Source: Rana temporaria (taxonomy: Eukaryota > Chordata > Amphibia > Anura > Ranidae). From it: a stretch of DNA of 64,000 bases. The notes beneath the pieces are model-generated. The model made no database searches. It had not been told where the DNA came from and saw only the letters and a list, made by a program, of their open reading frames with translations. The translations under genes and the position numbers were made by a program. Shown here one piece after another: positions 34,510 to 45,505 of this stretch. The stretch is from NCBI RefSeq assembly GCF_905171775.1, contig NC_053494.1:49696511-49760510 (forward strand). Reading direction: 5' to 3'. Position 1 is the stretch's first letter. Each line of letters starts with the position of its first letter.

Positions 34510-35005
34510 ACCTATATAGTGTCTACTTTAATTCTCAGTATAAATATAGCTGTTCTGTGAAGCCCTCAGAGGTTTGTTAGAGAGCCTTAAGGAACAAACA
34601 GCATCATGAAGGCCAAGGAACACACCAGACAGGTCAGAGATAAAGCCGTGGAGAAGTTTAAAGCAGGGTTAGGATATAAAACAATATCCCAAGCTTTGAA
34701 CATCTCAAGGAGCACTGTTCAATCCATCATCTGAAAATGGAAAGCGTATAGCACAACTGCAAACCTACCAAGACATGGTTGTCCACCTAAACTAACAGCC
34801 TGGGCAAGGAGATCATTGACTAGAGAAGCATCTAAGAGGCCCATGGTAACTCTGGAGGAGCTGCAGAGATCCACAGCTCAGGTGGAAGAATCCGTCCACA
34901 GGACAACTATTAGTCGTGCTCTCCACAAATCTGGCCTTTATGGAAGAGTGGCAAGAAGAAAACCATTGTTGAAAGAAAGCCATAAGAAGTCCCGTTTGCA
35001 GTCCT
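34510..35005 (+). pseudogene. Tc1-like transposase fragment (N-terminal)
   Basis: Starts in the 5' untranslated region (CTCAGTATAAATATAGCTG) and encodes the DNA-binding half from an ATG at 34,606: EHTRQVRDKAVEKFKAG, NISRSTVQSII, a stop, LPRHGCPPKLT, then LEELQRSTAQVEESVHRTT and SRALHKSGLYGR. It breaks after KESHKKSR at about 35,005, so the catalytic DDE domain is missing. Same family as the copy at 58,292-59,364. Confidence 0.9.
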
Positions 35006-35106
35006 TCTAGCTTAACCCCGTAGCAACGAGTGTACACACATCATGCGGCCTTACAAAAGTGGGTCTTCTTCTGTGGAGCCACATATATGCACCTCTGTGT
35101 TTTTAG

Positions 35107-35974
35107 AAAAAAAGTAAATACCCTGCGCTGCCGGGTGTGCGTAGATGGTAGCTGCTAACACGGCTCATTCAAAAAAGCAAAACAACAAAAGAATACATAT
35201 GTGTAGCGCTAAAATTAATAAATGAATATCAAAATACCATAATGTGTGTAGTGATAAAAAATTAAAACACATATAACATTAATGAATGTTAAACACAAAT
35301 CGTAAAACATGTGTAAATCCCTCTAGTGTGAGGAGTGATAAATATGCCAATCTGGCACGTGGTCTGATACACCTATAGTGGTATCAGATATGAGAGCAGA
35401 GTCCAACAAAACTCATAACTGTGACAATCCGATGTGTATAGCGAAGTTCATCACAATCCACAAAACCTTCAAGTGAGTAAGTGAATAAATGGAAAATGCG
35501 TGACTTCTTTATCGTGACAATCCCACCCCCGGAAAAAGTGCAGGCTTACCGGAACTTGTTGACCACTGATGGCGTATGCCAAAAGAGGTCAATCAAGGCT
35601 TTATATGACAGATGTCAAACAACGATCCTTGGCAGGAAACGTAGGCCCAACTGGTTGGTAGATCTTTAGATGGAATGGGTCCCCAGGAGCAAGCTGGAGG
35701 CTGTACTGATGTTGGAATCCCGAAACCAATTGGCTCAGTGTATTAGTGGTGCATAGAGAAAATAAAAGAAAGGTGGCCACATAGCGTAACTCCATATAAA
35801 AAGAAAAATACGTGTTTATTCACAGCTATCACTCCTCGCACTAGAGGGATTTACACATGTTTTACGATTTGTGTTTAACATTCATTAATGTTATATGTGT
35901 TTTAATTTTTTATCACTACACACATTATGGTATTTTGATATTAATTTATTAATTTTAGCGCTACACATATGTAT
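35107..35974. mobile_element. Foldback insertion with 16-bp target duplication
   Basis: Flanked on both sides by the identical 16-mer ACCTCTGTGTTTTTAG (35,091-35,106; 35,975-35,990). Outer inverted arms of about 150 bp (35,199-35,345 and 35,820-35,972) end in TAGCGCTACACATATG. The middle (35,500-35,730) is unique and has a GGCAGGAAACGTAGGCC segment resembling part of a hammerhead. A target duplication this long points to retroposition rather than a cut-and-paste DNA transposon. Confidence 0.8.
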
Positions 35975-35990
35975 ACCTCTGTGTTTTTAG

Positions 35991-36475
35991 TGAGAGCACA
36001 CTGCACAGCACGGTCCCAGTACAGAGACTGAGCTCTGGGTTCCATACTAGCAGTCAGGACTGATCACTGTGATAACCTCTGATTGGCTATCACAGTGATT
36101 AGTCACGACACAGCCCACCCATGTGTTTTTTTCTCCTCTTGAATAGAGAAAAGGATGCATTGTATTTGTATCTCCTTGCTAGAGAAGAAAACTGTAAACA
36201 CCAAGAATTGTATGTAAAAAAATAAAAAATTAAAAAAATATTAAAACCAAAAGATAAAATAGCTACATCAGGGTTTTAGCTAGGCCAGCATCTGGGTTAA
36301 AGTTAAAGTCAAGGTTAGGGTCAAAGGCCATGATCAGAGTCCAAGGTCAGGGTCAGTGTATGTAGTAGGATGTAGTAGGATTAAAAAAGCTTTTTTTTAA
36401 TGTACAGTATTATTAATGTCAGTGTGTTCAGGCGTTAAGATTTGTTTTACCCTCCATCATAAAGGGGTTAATCAA
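35991..36475. other. Spacer, nothing recognised
   Basis: Contains a short inverted repeat around ATCACTGTGATAACC/GGCTATCACAGTGAT and AGGTCAGGGTCA-like short repeats at 36,290-36,360. No gene. Confidence 0.5.
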
Positions 36476-36652
36476 TAAAAAAGTGAATTAATAAATAGAA
36501 AACCCTCATATACCGAACCTTATACCCACAGTTGATCCGGAGGAAGGCAAAAAAAACAAAAACAATAAAGCATGGTCCAGCTGGGAATAAAAATCCTTTC
36601 TGAACCCTTAAAGGCAAACAAAGATTATTTGGATCAATAATATCTGGCATTA
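36476..36652 (-). mobile_element. LINE 3' tail fragment
   Basis: Minus-strand relative of 16,700-16,900: TTTTTGCCTTCCTCCGGATC, ATAAGGTTCGGTATATG. It is cut by a TTAA-type element at 36,653. Confidence 0.65.
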
Positions 36653-36656
36653 TTAA

Positions 36657-37599
36657 CCGCTTGCCGACCAGCCGCTGCAGTTTTACGGCAGCAGGTCGGC
36701 TCTGCTGGGCGAGATCACGTAGATCTACGTCATCTCGCCATTCAGCCAATAGAAAGGCGCACCCCCTGCTCGCCCCTGACGCCGACGCGCGTGGCCCGGC
36801 GGGCGCGATCACCGCCGGGCACCCGCGATCGCTCGTTACAGAGCGAGAACCAGGAGCTGTGTGTGTAAACACACAGCTCCCAGTCCTGTCAGGGGGAGAA
36901 ATGCCTGATTGTCTGTTCATACATTGTATGAACAGCGATTAGTCATTTCCCCAAGTCAGTACACCCCCCTCTTCAGTTAGAACACACCCAGGGAACATAC
37001 TTAACCCCTTCCTCGCCCACTAGTGTTAACCCCTTCCCTGCCAGTGGCATTTTTATAGTAATCAATGCATTTTTATAGCACTGATCGCTATAAAAATGCC
37101 AATGGTCCCAAAAATGTGTCAAAAGTGTCCGAAGTGTCCGCCATAATGTCGCAGTGCCATTACTAGTAAAAAAAATATTAATAAAAATGCCATAAAACTA
37201 TCCCCTATTTTGTAAACGCTATAACTTTTGCTCAAACCAATCAATAAACGCTTATTGCGATTTTTTTTTACAAAAAATATGTAGAAGAATACGTATCGGC
37301 CTAAACTGAGGAAAAACATTTTTTTAATATATTTTTGGGGGATATTTATTACAGAAAAAAGTAAAAAATATTTTTTTTTTTTAAATTGTCACTCTATTTT
37401 TGTTTATAGAGCAAAAACTAAAAACCGCAGAGGTGATCAAATACCACCAAAAGAAAGCTCTATTTGTGGGAAAAAAAGGACGCCAATTTCATTGGGAGCC
37501 ACGTCGTACGACCGCGCAATTTTCAGTTAAAGCGACGCAGTGCCGAATAGCAAAAATTGGCCTGGTCTTTGACCAGCAATATGTTCCGGGGCGAAGTGG
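36657..37599 (+). mobile_element. TTAA-type MITE family, copy C
   Basis: Full-length, 943 bp, between TTAA 36,653-36,656 and 37,600-37,603. Ends CCGCTTGCCGACCAGC and GGGGCGAAGTGG. It carries the GC-rich left part, the TGTTCATACATTGTATGAAC hairpin and GAAGAATACGTATCGGCCTA (37,285-37,304). It gives a useful view of the intact distal end missing from copy A. Confidence 0.88.
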
Positions 37600-37845
37600 T
37601 TAAAGTGGATGTAAAACAAAAAAAAACCAGCATAAAGGCATAATGAGCTAGTATGCATAGCATACTAGCTCATTATGTAATACTCACCTGAGATCGAAGC
37701 CTCGGCTGCGGTGCCCGTACACAGCACCGGCTGACGACATCGCTTCAGCAGTTACTTCCGGGTATCGCGGCTCTGGCGCTGTGATTGACCTTGTGCGTGG
37801 GAGCCGCCGGTAATGGCACACTCACTGAAGCAACAGCGCATACGT

Positions 37846-38538
37846 ATATACACTAAAAAACCGCGCTAACACAACACTACAAATATAGGCAGCGGCTAGC
37901 GTGTGATGACAAGAAAAATAAACAATATAAAAAGCCGCGCCAAATAACAAAAAATGAATATAATAGTTCAACAGTCCACAGGTAGTGTAAGTAATAGTGG
38001 ATATTGGATTGATTCTCCAGCAGAAACAAAAACACTGTATTGATCAGAGGCTGATTTGCATGTAAAGATGTTGATTTTTCAATGCACCAGGTGACATGCA
38101 TACACTGTGTGAGATCCCACCACCGGAATTATGTATCAGCTTACCAGATAGCAAGCCTTTGGTGCAGTTGGCTATAACCCAGCCACGGCCTTTAAATCCC
38201 CCGGGCTCAGATTTCCAATCAAAAAGACAGCTGAGGTTTGGAGTTGGTGTGTAATTCCGATTTAGGACACTCCACAATTCATCAGCAACCACAGTATACC
38301 GATAAGCGTAACCCAATCCGGTTCACATGTAGACAGGAGAATAGAAAGGGACGCAATAGCGTGATATCGTAGGTATACAAATTTATTTAAGAAAGTAATG
38401 TACTTACACTTAGGCAGTATAAACACAGCATTAAACAGATAAAACAAGCCGGCCGGCTTACGGAGCCCTCCTCCTAGGCGTGGTGACGTCACTGACGCTG
38501 CCTCCAGACGCGTTTCGTCCTATTGGACATTCTCAATG
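37846..38538 (-). mobile_element. Hammerhead-type retroelement insertion, 10-bp target duplication
   Basis: 693 bp flanked by identical GCGCATACGT (37,836-37,845; 38,539-38,548). On the minus strand it opens directly with the hammerhead motif, continues through CAGTGACGTCACC and an AATAAATTTG, and ends TTAGCGCGGTTTTTTAG. It encodes nothing. The terminus and duplication length set it with the insertions at 35,107, 45,506 and 60,885. Confidence 0.8.
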
Positions 38539-38539
38539 G
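38504..38539 (-). ncRNA. Hammerhead ribozyme motif, core diverged
   Basis: On the minus strand: stem I CCA/TGG, core TTGAGAA in place of CTGANGA, stem II GTCC/GGAC with loop AATA, then GAA, minimal stem III AC/GT around GC, and cleavage base C. The GAAACGCGT part is identical to the motif at 1,747-1,788. The first core strand has substitutions or a one-base loss, so activity is unlikely. Confidence 0.65.
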
Positions 38540-38606
38540 CGCATACGTGCCATTGCTTCAGTGTGCATGTGCCGAAGAGGCTTACCTGTAGCAAAAAGTG
38601 TATTGT

Positions 38607-39056
38607 AATGCCGCGTACAGACGGTAGTTTTTTGTGATGAAACAAAACAAAGTTTTATGTGATGAAAAAAAACGACGTTTTTGAAACTTCATTTTCAAAA
38701 ACGACGTTGCCTACACACCATCGTTTTTCAAAATGCTCTAGCAAAGCGTGGTTATGTTCAGCACGTACGACGGCACTCTGTTCCATTGAAGCTCGCTTCA
38801 TAACTTGCTTCTGAGCATGCGCGGGTTTAAAAACGTTGTTTTAAAACGTCGTTTTGCCCACACACTATCATTTTAATTGACACAAAAAACGACGTTTTGA
38901 AAAACGACACAAAAAATTCGAGCATGTTCGAAAAATTTTTGGTCATTTTTCAGAAGACATAAAACAACGTTTTCCCCACACATGGTCATTTTAAATGACG
39001 TTTTCAAAAACATAGTTTTTTTTCATCACAAAAAATGACCGTCTGTACGCGGCATT
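38607..39056. mobile_element. MITE with AATGCCGCGTACAGACGGT ends
   Basis: 450-bp element with long inverted ends, AATGCCGCGTACAGACGGT on both strands and continuing imperfectly for about 70 bp (TTTTTTGTGATGAAA...). Flanked by TA/TTA. Non-coding; very well preserved, so a young copy. Confidence 0.88.
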
Positions 39057-39057
39057 A

Positions 39058-40020
39058 GGGTTTACAATGAGGATTGGGGTTTATACCCTGTCCAAATTAC
39101 CTAACAAGGTAATGTTAGGAGATGATCACCAGCTCTCCACTTGGATGGTCCCACAGACTCGGACACCCCGCATTGGGTCTGATTTGTCTGCCTTATTCTG
39201 GCCCACAGGCTTGAACCCCTCCTGGAACCTATCCTGGGAATCCAAAATCCAGACATTTTTGATCATATGTTTTGATTCATCAATTTCCATCTCACCATCA
39301 AGGTGCTGACCTCTCGCCCCTGTATGCTGCCTTTGCGTGGGGGTTTTCTCCTATACTGTGACTCCTTGTAAGCCGCTCACAAGCCCCTAGGGACCTCTCT
39401 CTGGAATATCGGCTGGCCGGGGCTCCTGGGGGATCATATGAAAGCTTTTAGAGGACCTCTGGTTATGAGACACTCTCCAATGCAGACACATAGTTACTAT
39501 CAGGTGATGGGCTGATTTCACGTTTATCTGGAACTACTCAATACACACTGGATGTTCATAGCCTCCTTTTGAATTTTGAATTTTTCTTTCTGGATTTCCA
39601 TCTGCTGATTCATTGGAATAATTGTTTTTTCGCTGACTATTCACCATTTGAATATATTATATGTAATTTGCATATATCCTAAGAATTTCACTTCATTGTT
39701 TTTTGAATGTCACGTATTTTTCAATTTCACGTTTATTGATTTACTAATTTTGACTCAATTTCCAGTGCTACACTGTTTTTTACATACGCTTCTTTCTTTT
39801 TGTCAATGTTTTTTTTTTCAATGATGCTGCTAGCTATCTTATTTCAAAGTGTCGCTGTGACCTCCTGCCACTCTCCTTCCCCAAGCTAAGGACTACAGGA
39901 GGGAGAAATTGACAGCTCTGGCAAAGGACTGCCAGAAAAGGATGAAAGTGACCTTGCATTGCAATATTTTCGAAACAGAGCAGGTAAGTATAACTTTTTT
40001 GGGCAGTCTTTAGTGTCACT
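39058..40020. other. Unassigned stretch
   Basis: 39,300-39,600 has LINE- or LTR-like composition but only short stop-interrupted frames. 39,860-40,000 may be a promoter-like repeat fragment. Nothing can be assigned. Confidence 0.4.
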
Positions 40021-40022
40021 TT

Positions 40023-40353
40023 AAGGCTCCATTCACACCTAGGCGTTTTAACGCCTGAAGCCCGACGCTATTGCAGCCTGAAATACGCTGGAGGGGTGAT
40101 TTAACATTGTTCTCTATGGAGATGGTTCACATCTCCACGCCGAACGCCAAAACGTTGTACGCCTGAAGCTCAAAACAAGTCCCTGACCCTTTTTTTCAGG
40201 CGGCTTCGGCGTCCGGCATAGCCGATAATGTGTAAATCACTCCTCCAGCGAAAAACGATGCGTTTGTCGCGGCAAATCGCGGTAAAAAACGCTGCAATTT
40301 GTCGCGGCAATTTTCGGTACAAAACGCCACGTTAAGGTGTGAATGCAGCTTTA
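40023..40353. mobile_element. MITE with AAGGCTCCATTCACACC ends
   Basis: Inverted ends AAGGCTCCATTCACACCTAG and AAAGCTGCATTCACACCTTA enclose 330 bp rich in CGCCTGAA, AAAACGC and GCGGCAA motifs. Non-coding. Confidence 0.8.
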
Positions 40354-40451
40354 GTCTTTATCCACTGCCTTTCATCTCCTGTTAATCTTTGATGGCCTTT
40401 ATGAACTCCATCACAATGAATGGACCAATTGAAACATTTTATAAATGGGCT

Positions 40452-40726
40452 TAGGCCTCGTACACACGACGAGTTTCTCGGCAAAAACCAGCAAAAAACT
40501 TGCTGTTTTTTTTTGTTTTTTTCAAGGACACCGGTTATGTGTACATTTTTCGACGAGGAAACTGTCGAGGAACTCGTCGAGCCAAAAAGGGCGCATGTTC
40601 TCTTTTTCCTCGACGGGAATGGAGAAAATTGGCACATCGAGTTCCTCGACAGCCTAACAAGGAACTCGACGAGCAAAACGATGTGTTTCGCCCGTCGAGT
40701 TCCTCGGTCGTGTGTACGAGGCCTTA
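40452..40726. mobile_element. MITE with TAGGCCTCGTACACACGAC ends
   Basis: 275 bp with inverted ends TAGGCCTCGTACACACGACG and TAAGGCCTCGTACACACGAC, internally rich in CTCGTCGAG-type palindromes. Same end motif (GTACACACGA) as 22,453. Confidence 0.88.
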
Positions 40727-41416
40727 GAGTTTAAAATATATGTGAATGATTAATCATTTTGTTGGACAACTTATGTTGCTGTCTCACCAGTTGGCGATTA
40801 AGCTTCAAAAGAAAAAAACATGTTTTTCACATGTGTAATAGTCTCTTACAATATCTTACTTGCATAAATCTTGAATTTTACAGCAATCAGATGTCCCTAC
40901 CATATGTCTTGCTAGTGATGGGTGAACTGAGCAGAGTTCAGTACTCTGGATGTTCAATCCAAAAAATCTGTTAACCCCAAAAATAGTGCTCAAATGCCAT
41001 TTAAGTCTAAAGGAGATTATTCTTGTAATTGTTCTTGTTTTTTTCAAAGCTAGTTTGCAAGCTTTTAGTAAATAGGGACATTGGGAGCTGGGCACTGCCA
41101 TGGGGTAGATGTACCAATGCATTTTTTTTTAAATACTGTTCAGTAGGTAGCAGATCTTTTCATGTGACAAGCAGTTATAAACCCACAAATAAAAATGTTA
41201 TATATTGCAGCTTACCAAACAGTAGTTTTATTTTTTAGGCTTTTTTCGCTCTGTTTTCACCTGATAAAGTAACACACCTCCTGTATTATTCAGACACCAC
41301 TCTGCATACAGGTTAAATAGAGTAGGGGAGTGGTGTGATGTAATGCATAATCTCATTGGAGAGTTTCATTCCTAATAAAAGTACAAGATCAAAACATGTG
41401 TGTAATGGAAGGAGCT
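40727..41416. repeat. Spacer with a dispersed repeat fragment
   Basis: 40,910-41,140 (GTGATGGGTGAACTGA, GGGACATTGGGAGC, ACCAATGCATTTTTTTT) is related to the inverse of 49,390-49,620. Its family is unknown. No gene. Confidence 0.45.
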
Positions 41417-41700
41417 TTAACCAGTTATCAACCACGCTATAGCCGAATGATGTCTTTCCAGAATTGCGCTCCCGCGCACCCCCTGGGGCATGCACATGGG
41501 ACTATCCGTGCTCGCCGGGTTCACGGGACCCAGCACAATGTGGATCGCAGTAAAGGACCAATAACAGCGGCTCTTTACCATGTGACCAATGACGGAGCGA
41601 TCACAATGTAAACACAGCGGGGTCATCCAGTGGTTCAATGCTCTCCTCTCCTCACACTGATACAGCGTAAGTGGATAGGAGACTATCTTTGCCACATCTG

Positions 41701-41828
41701 TGCCACACCAGTGCCATTACAGTGGCACCAGTGGCATGCAGTGCTAATCAGTGCCTCTACAGAGCCACATCAGTGCCACTACAGTGCTCATCTGTGCAAT
41801 CAGTGCCACTACAGTGCCATCTGTGCCC
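41701..41828. repeat. CAGTGCCACTACAGTG minisatellite
   Basis: Irregular tandem copies of CAGTGCCACTACAGTGC and shortened forms, about seven, between the piggyBac left end and its transposase remnant. It may replace the N-terminal part of the gene. Confidence 0.85.
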
Positions 41829-41837
41829 ATCAAGTTG

Positions 41838-42580
41838 TCTGGGAGCTTTTCTATCCACTCCTTGGGAAGGGATACCATCTTTATGTGGATAATTTTTATT
41901 CACCGGAAGGGCACTCCAGCATGTGGTACAGTTAGAGCCAATAGAAAGGGCTTAGCACAAAAACATGTCAATGAATGGCTACGACAAGGGGAGACAGCAT
42001 CTTTATGGAACCAGGAGATATTGGCTGTCAGGTGGAGGGACATATGAAATGTCCACATGCTCTCATCGATCCATTCCGACACCTACGTGGAAGTCCCCAG
42101 AATAAACGTCCCAATCCGGAAACCAGCTTATGTCTATGATTCTAATTTGTTCATGGGGGAGTGGACTTCAATGATCAGATGATCAAATCCTACCTTTCCA
42201 CCAGAAAATCCCACCATTGGTATAAAAAAGTCTCCATTTATTTTTTCAGTTTGGCCATGTATAAAATTTACGTTATTTACCAAAAATCTACCCAGACCCC
42301 CGTAGCCTACCTGCATTACCAAGAAGAAGTTATATCTGCCCTTTTGTACCCTGAAGGTCCACCAGAAAATATTTGCTCTGATTGAGGGAGCAGACTCCAC
42401 AAATGCCACTTTCCTGAGAAAAACCTACCCCCCCCCGTGAAATAGGCCACAGACATCAAAAGAAATGCTGGGTGAGGAGTTAGAATAGACACAGTGTATT
42501 ATTGTCCCCAATGTGCTTCCCAAACAGGCCTCTGTATAGGTGACTGTTTACGCTGTTACCATACTTATCTACATTGTTAG
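41838..42580 (+). pseudogene. piggyBac transposase pseudogene (C-terminal two thirds)
   Basis: Recognisable blocks in shifting frames: LLGKGYHLYVDNFYS, with the aspartate of the second catalytic site; NRKGLAQKHVNEWLRQGETA and LAVRWRDI; GGVDFNDQ, holding the third catalytic aspartate; WYKKVSIYFFSLAMYK; and a C-terminal cysteine-rich YYCPQCASQTGLCIGDC that ends CYHT near 42,560. Several stops and frameshifts (near 41,935, 42,048, 42,150 and 42,385) break the gene, and the N-terminus with the first catalytic aspartate is missing. Confidence 0.88.
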
Positions 42581-42639
42581 GGAAGTATGGTAAACGTTAT
42601 TGTCAATTACCTCCATACCACTTATGACATCTGTACATA

Positions 42640-43200
42640 CCACTGCCTTGTCTGGAACTGACCCTGGCCTGCTATATGACCACGCTTCTGCCTAACGCTA
42701 AACATACCTCTGCCTGCTCTGGAACTGACCCTGGACTGTTTGACAATGTTTTTTGCCTGCCTCTTGGATTGATGTTTTACCCTGCTATGGCAGTGGGAAT
42801 TCAGGGGTCCCACATATGTGAGGGGCTCCAGATTTTTTTTTCTGGATGAAGAAAATTTATTTTTTCGTTTTCTCATTCTCAGATTAGAGTCTAAAGACTC
42901 AGAGGCTTCAAAGAGATTTGGGTGGGAGAAGCCTCTACCCCTGCCCCAATTCTTTCCTGGCCTGATACCTGTACTATAGACCATGTTCCTGCTTACTACC
43001 AGGACCAATATTTTGGCACTGCTGTCAATATCTTTACATACACTGACCCTGGACTGTATATGCACAGTATCCATGCCTGTACTGACTATGGACAATATTC
43101 CTGCCTGCTGCCTGGACAATTCCATTCACTGTCACTGACCACATCCCTGCTTGCTGCCTGGATCAGGGCTCTCCCCCTGTTGACAACTGCACTACTAAAA
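42640..43200. repeat. Imperfect tandem repeat, CCTGGACTG type
   Basis: Repeated ACTGACCCTGGACTGT and CCTGCYTRCTRCCTGG phrases recur every 50-60 bp, with an unrelated T-rich block in the middle (42,770-42,920). Part of the piggyBac 3' region. Confidence 0.6.
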
Positions 43201-43239
43201 CAACAGGTAATCTTTTGTTTACCCTTTTCTCAGCAGAAT

Positions 43240-44200
43240 GTATTTTGGGGTCTAATTCTTGGTATGTACATGCTATGTGTTTGAAATATGAAGGGCCTTC
43301 AAAAATGTGATAGGTTGTCAGGAAATTAGATGCATAATTGATGTCCCTAGAACATCTGAAGGTGCTCCTTGGATGTTGGTCCTATGTATGTGGCAAGGCT
43401 GTATAAAAGTCTCACACATGTGGTATCGCCATGTGACTTTGTATAAAAAAAATAATCCACATTTTACAAAAACTTCTAGAAAAAAGTGAACTGTTCAAAA
43501 GACTGATTATGCCTCATAGATTATACATCAGGGTGTTTTCTTTCCAAAATAGAGGCATTTTGTGGGTGTTTCCATTGTCCTGGTGCTCCAGGGCCTTCAA
43601 AAGTGTAATAAGTGGTTGAGAAATGAGATGTGTAATTTATGCTTCTAGAACGCCTGAAGGTGCTACTTCAATGTAGGGCCTCTGTATTTGGCCACACACG
43701 TGGTATCACAATACTCCGGAGGAGGAGCAGAATTTATTTTGGGGTGTAATTTTTGCTACGTACATGCTATGTGTTGGAAATATCTTATAAATGTACGACT
43801 TTGTGTAAATAAAATACGTTTTCATATTTTTTCCACATTTTCCAAAAACGTCTGGAAAAAATGAGCCTTTCAAAAGACTCATTATGCCTCATTTTGTTCT
43901 CCAGGGCCTTCAAAAGTGTAATAGATGAGAAATGAGATGTGTAAGTTATGCTCCTAGAATGCCTAAAGGTGCTACTTCAATGTTGGGCCTCTTTATATGG
44001 CAATTTTGTGTAAAAGTCTCACACATGTGGTATCGCCATACTCAGGAGGAGTAGCAGAATGTATTTTGGCATGTACTTTGTGGTATGCACATGCCATGTG
44101 ACAGGATCAACCTATTATGACAATTTTGTAAAAAAGAAAAATGTAATTTTGCAAGGAATTGTGGGTAAAAATTACAACTTCAAAAAACTAACCATGCCTC
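43240..44200. repeat. About 300-bp tandem repeats in the piggyBac 3' region
   Basis: The phrase GGGCCTTCAAAA recurs at about 43,293, 43,591 and 43,905, each time followed by GAAATKAGATG, AGAACRYCTGAAGGTGCT and CACACATGTGGTATCGC-type sequence, giving about three diverged units. A further piece continues at 45,103 past the nested MITE. Confidence 0.8.
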
Positions 44201-44208
44201 CTACTAAA

Positions 44209-45094
44209 TAGTGTTGAGCGGAATACGCCATATTCGATTTCGCGATATATCACAAATATATAGCCGAATATTCGTGAAATATTCGCTAAAATCGAATATT
44301 CGTGATAACTTATCAAAAAAAATTTTTTTAGAAATTTCGCTAATGCGAATGCGAAACTGATTGCGAAATTTCACTAATGCGAATGCGAAATTGATTGCGA
44401 AATTTTGAAACATTCAATTTCACCTGCCCTTTGGAAAAAGTGTGGTTTTACGTAATGGACCCTGCAACTAACAAGGTATTAATAAAATAAATACATTATT
44501 ATATAGATTTGAGGGTTTACTTTGACCAATTTGTATATTGATTAGTTTAATAAATATTGAATAACCATAGATTTGGAAAATACAAGTAAACCGTTTATGT
44601 TGACATCTCTTAAATGTCTTTATGTTAAACAGTTATTATTCTCATTAAAGAGGTGAAATGCAAATGATGATGACACGGGACAAAAGATGGAAAATTCTTT
44701 GAAGATGTGATACACTGGAAAAACGCACAGAAACACTCCACTCTCTCCTATGACAACTGTGGTAGGAGAACTCTGATTGGCTCTGATGCAAAAGAAGGGC
44801 GGAGAAAGTATTCGCGAATATTCGGAAATCGAATATTCGCGATTGCGAATATTCGGCAACATAAAAGGATCGCCTCAGCTTAGCTACTCGGCCCAGGGTC
44901 TCTAATCATACCAGCAATGCTTTTAGACGTCGATGGAGATCACTAGGATGTGATCTGTTTTAAAAATAAAATTGAAAAAATACGAATATTCGGAATAGCG
45001 AATATTGGCCGAGAAATTCGAGTTATTCGCGAATATTCGAATATGCCATATTCGTAACGAATATTTGCAATGCGAATATTCGTGAGCAACACTA
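44209..45094. mobile_element. hAT-type MITE with perfect 8-bp target duplication
   Basis: 886 bp; ends TAGTGTTGAGCGGAATA and inverse TAGTGTTGCTCACGAATAT; flanks CTACTAAA at 44,201-44,208 and 45,095-45,102 are identical. Subterminal sequence is dense in GCGAATATTCG palindromes. Non-coding. Removing it restores a continuous piggyBac repeat. Confidence 0.93.
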
Positions 45095-45270
45095 CTACTA
45101 AATACCTTGGAATGTCTACTTTCCAAAAAGGAGTCATTTGGGGGGTATTTGTACTTTCCTGGCTTGTTAGTGTCTCACGAAATGATAGACCTTCAGTACA
45201 TCAGGTGTGATCAGGTGTGATCAATTTTCAATGATTGGCACTATAGCTTGTAGTACCCCATATTCATTCA

Positions 45271-45491
45271 CATGGGGGGGGCAGAATCTGAGGGCCCCCT
45301 TTCTTAAACAATTAGCTGTTACTCCTTAACAACCAGCTGTTACTCCTTAACATCCAGTTGTTACTGCACCCTAATTGAGCAAAGCTCCGGTTGGCACACC
45401 CTCTGCAGTCTCCACTCCCAGCTCTCTAACAGAGGTCATGTAATCACCTATAGAAAAAGAAAAAAGGTATTTACAATATTTTTTATCTATA
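45271..45491. repeat. Dispersed repeat fragments
   Basis: Contains a triplicated AGCTGTTACTCCTTAACA (45,310-45,365) and GCACCCTAATTGAGCAAAG, related inversely to 47,720-47,800. 45,400-45,505 resembles 53,000-53,125, giving a second copy of an unnamed repeat. Confidence 0.5.
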
Positions 45492-45505
45492 CACAAATGT
45501 TTTGG

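Larger units (their letters stand above)
37604..38605. mobile_element. TTAA-type palindromic MITE, interrupted
   Basis: Begins at the right TTAA of copy C with AGTGGATGTAAAAC and includes a GAGCTAGTATGC/GCATACTAGCTC hairpin. The palindrome's left half runs to 37,845; its other half resumes at 38,539 (GCATACGTGCCATTGCTTCA is the inverse of the left TGAAGCAACAGCGCATAC region) after the hammerhead-type insertion. The distal terminus is lost at another MITE. Confidence 0.65.
41421..45270 (+). mobile_element. Decayed piggyBac element, right end lost
   Basis: Begins at TTAA (41,417-41,420) with CCAGTTATCAACCACG, followed by a short GC-rich leader, a CAGTGCCACTACAGTG minisatellite, the transposase relic (41,838-42,580) and a long 3' region of imperfect tandem repeats. 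A hAT-type MITE splits the 3' region at 44,209-45,094. The right terminus is not found; other repeat sequence begins near 45,270. Confidence 0.7.

Noticed and set aside
35600..35665. GGAAACGTAGGCC region as an active hammerhead
   Set aside because: A six-pair stem can be drawn but the CTGANGA strand has an extra base and stem I is offset; too weak to annotate.
36468..36920. 150-codon minus-strand ORF
   Set aside because: It crosses a LINE tail and a TTAA-type MITE boundary, so cannot be one ancestral gene.
40420..40734. Overlapping ORFs of 70-104 codons
   Set aside because: All lie within one palindromic MITE and exist because its CTCGTCGAG-type repeats lack stops.
42622..43125. 167-codon minus-strand ORF
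   Set aside because: It is antisense to tandemly repeated, non-coding piggyBac 3' sequence.
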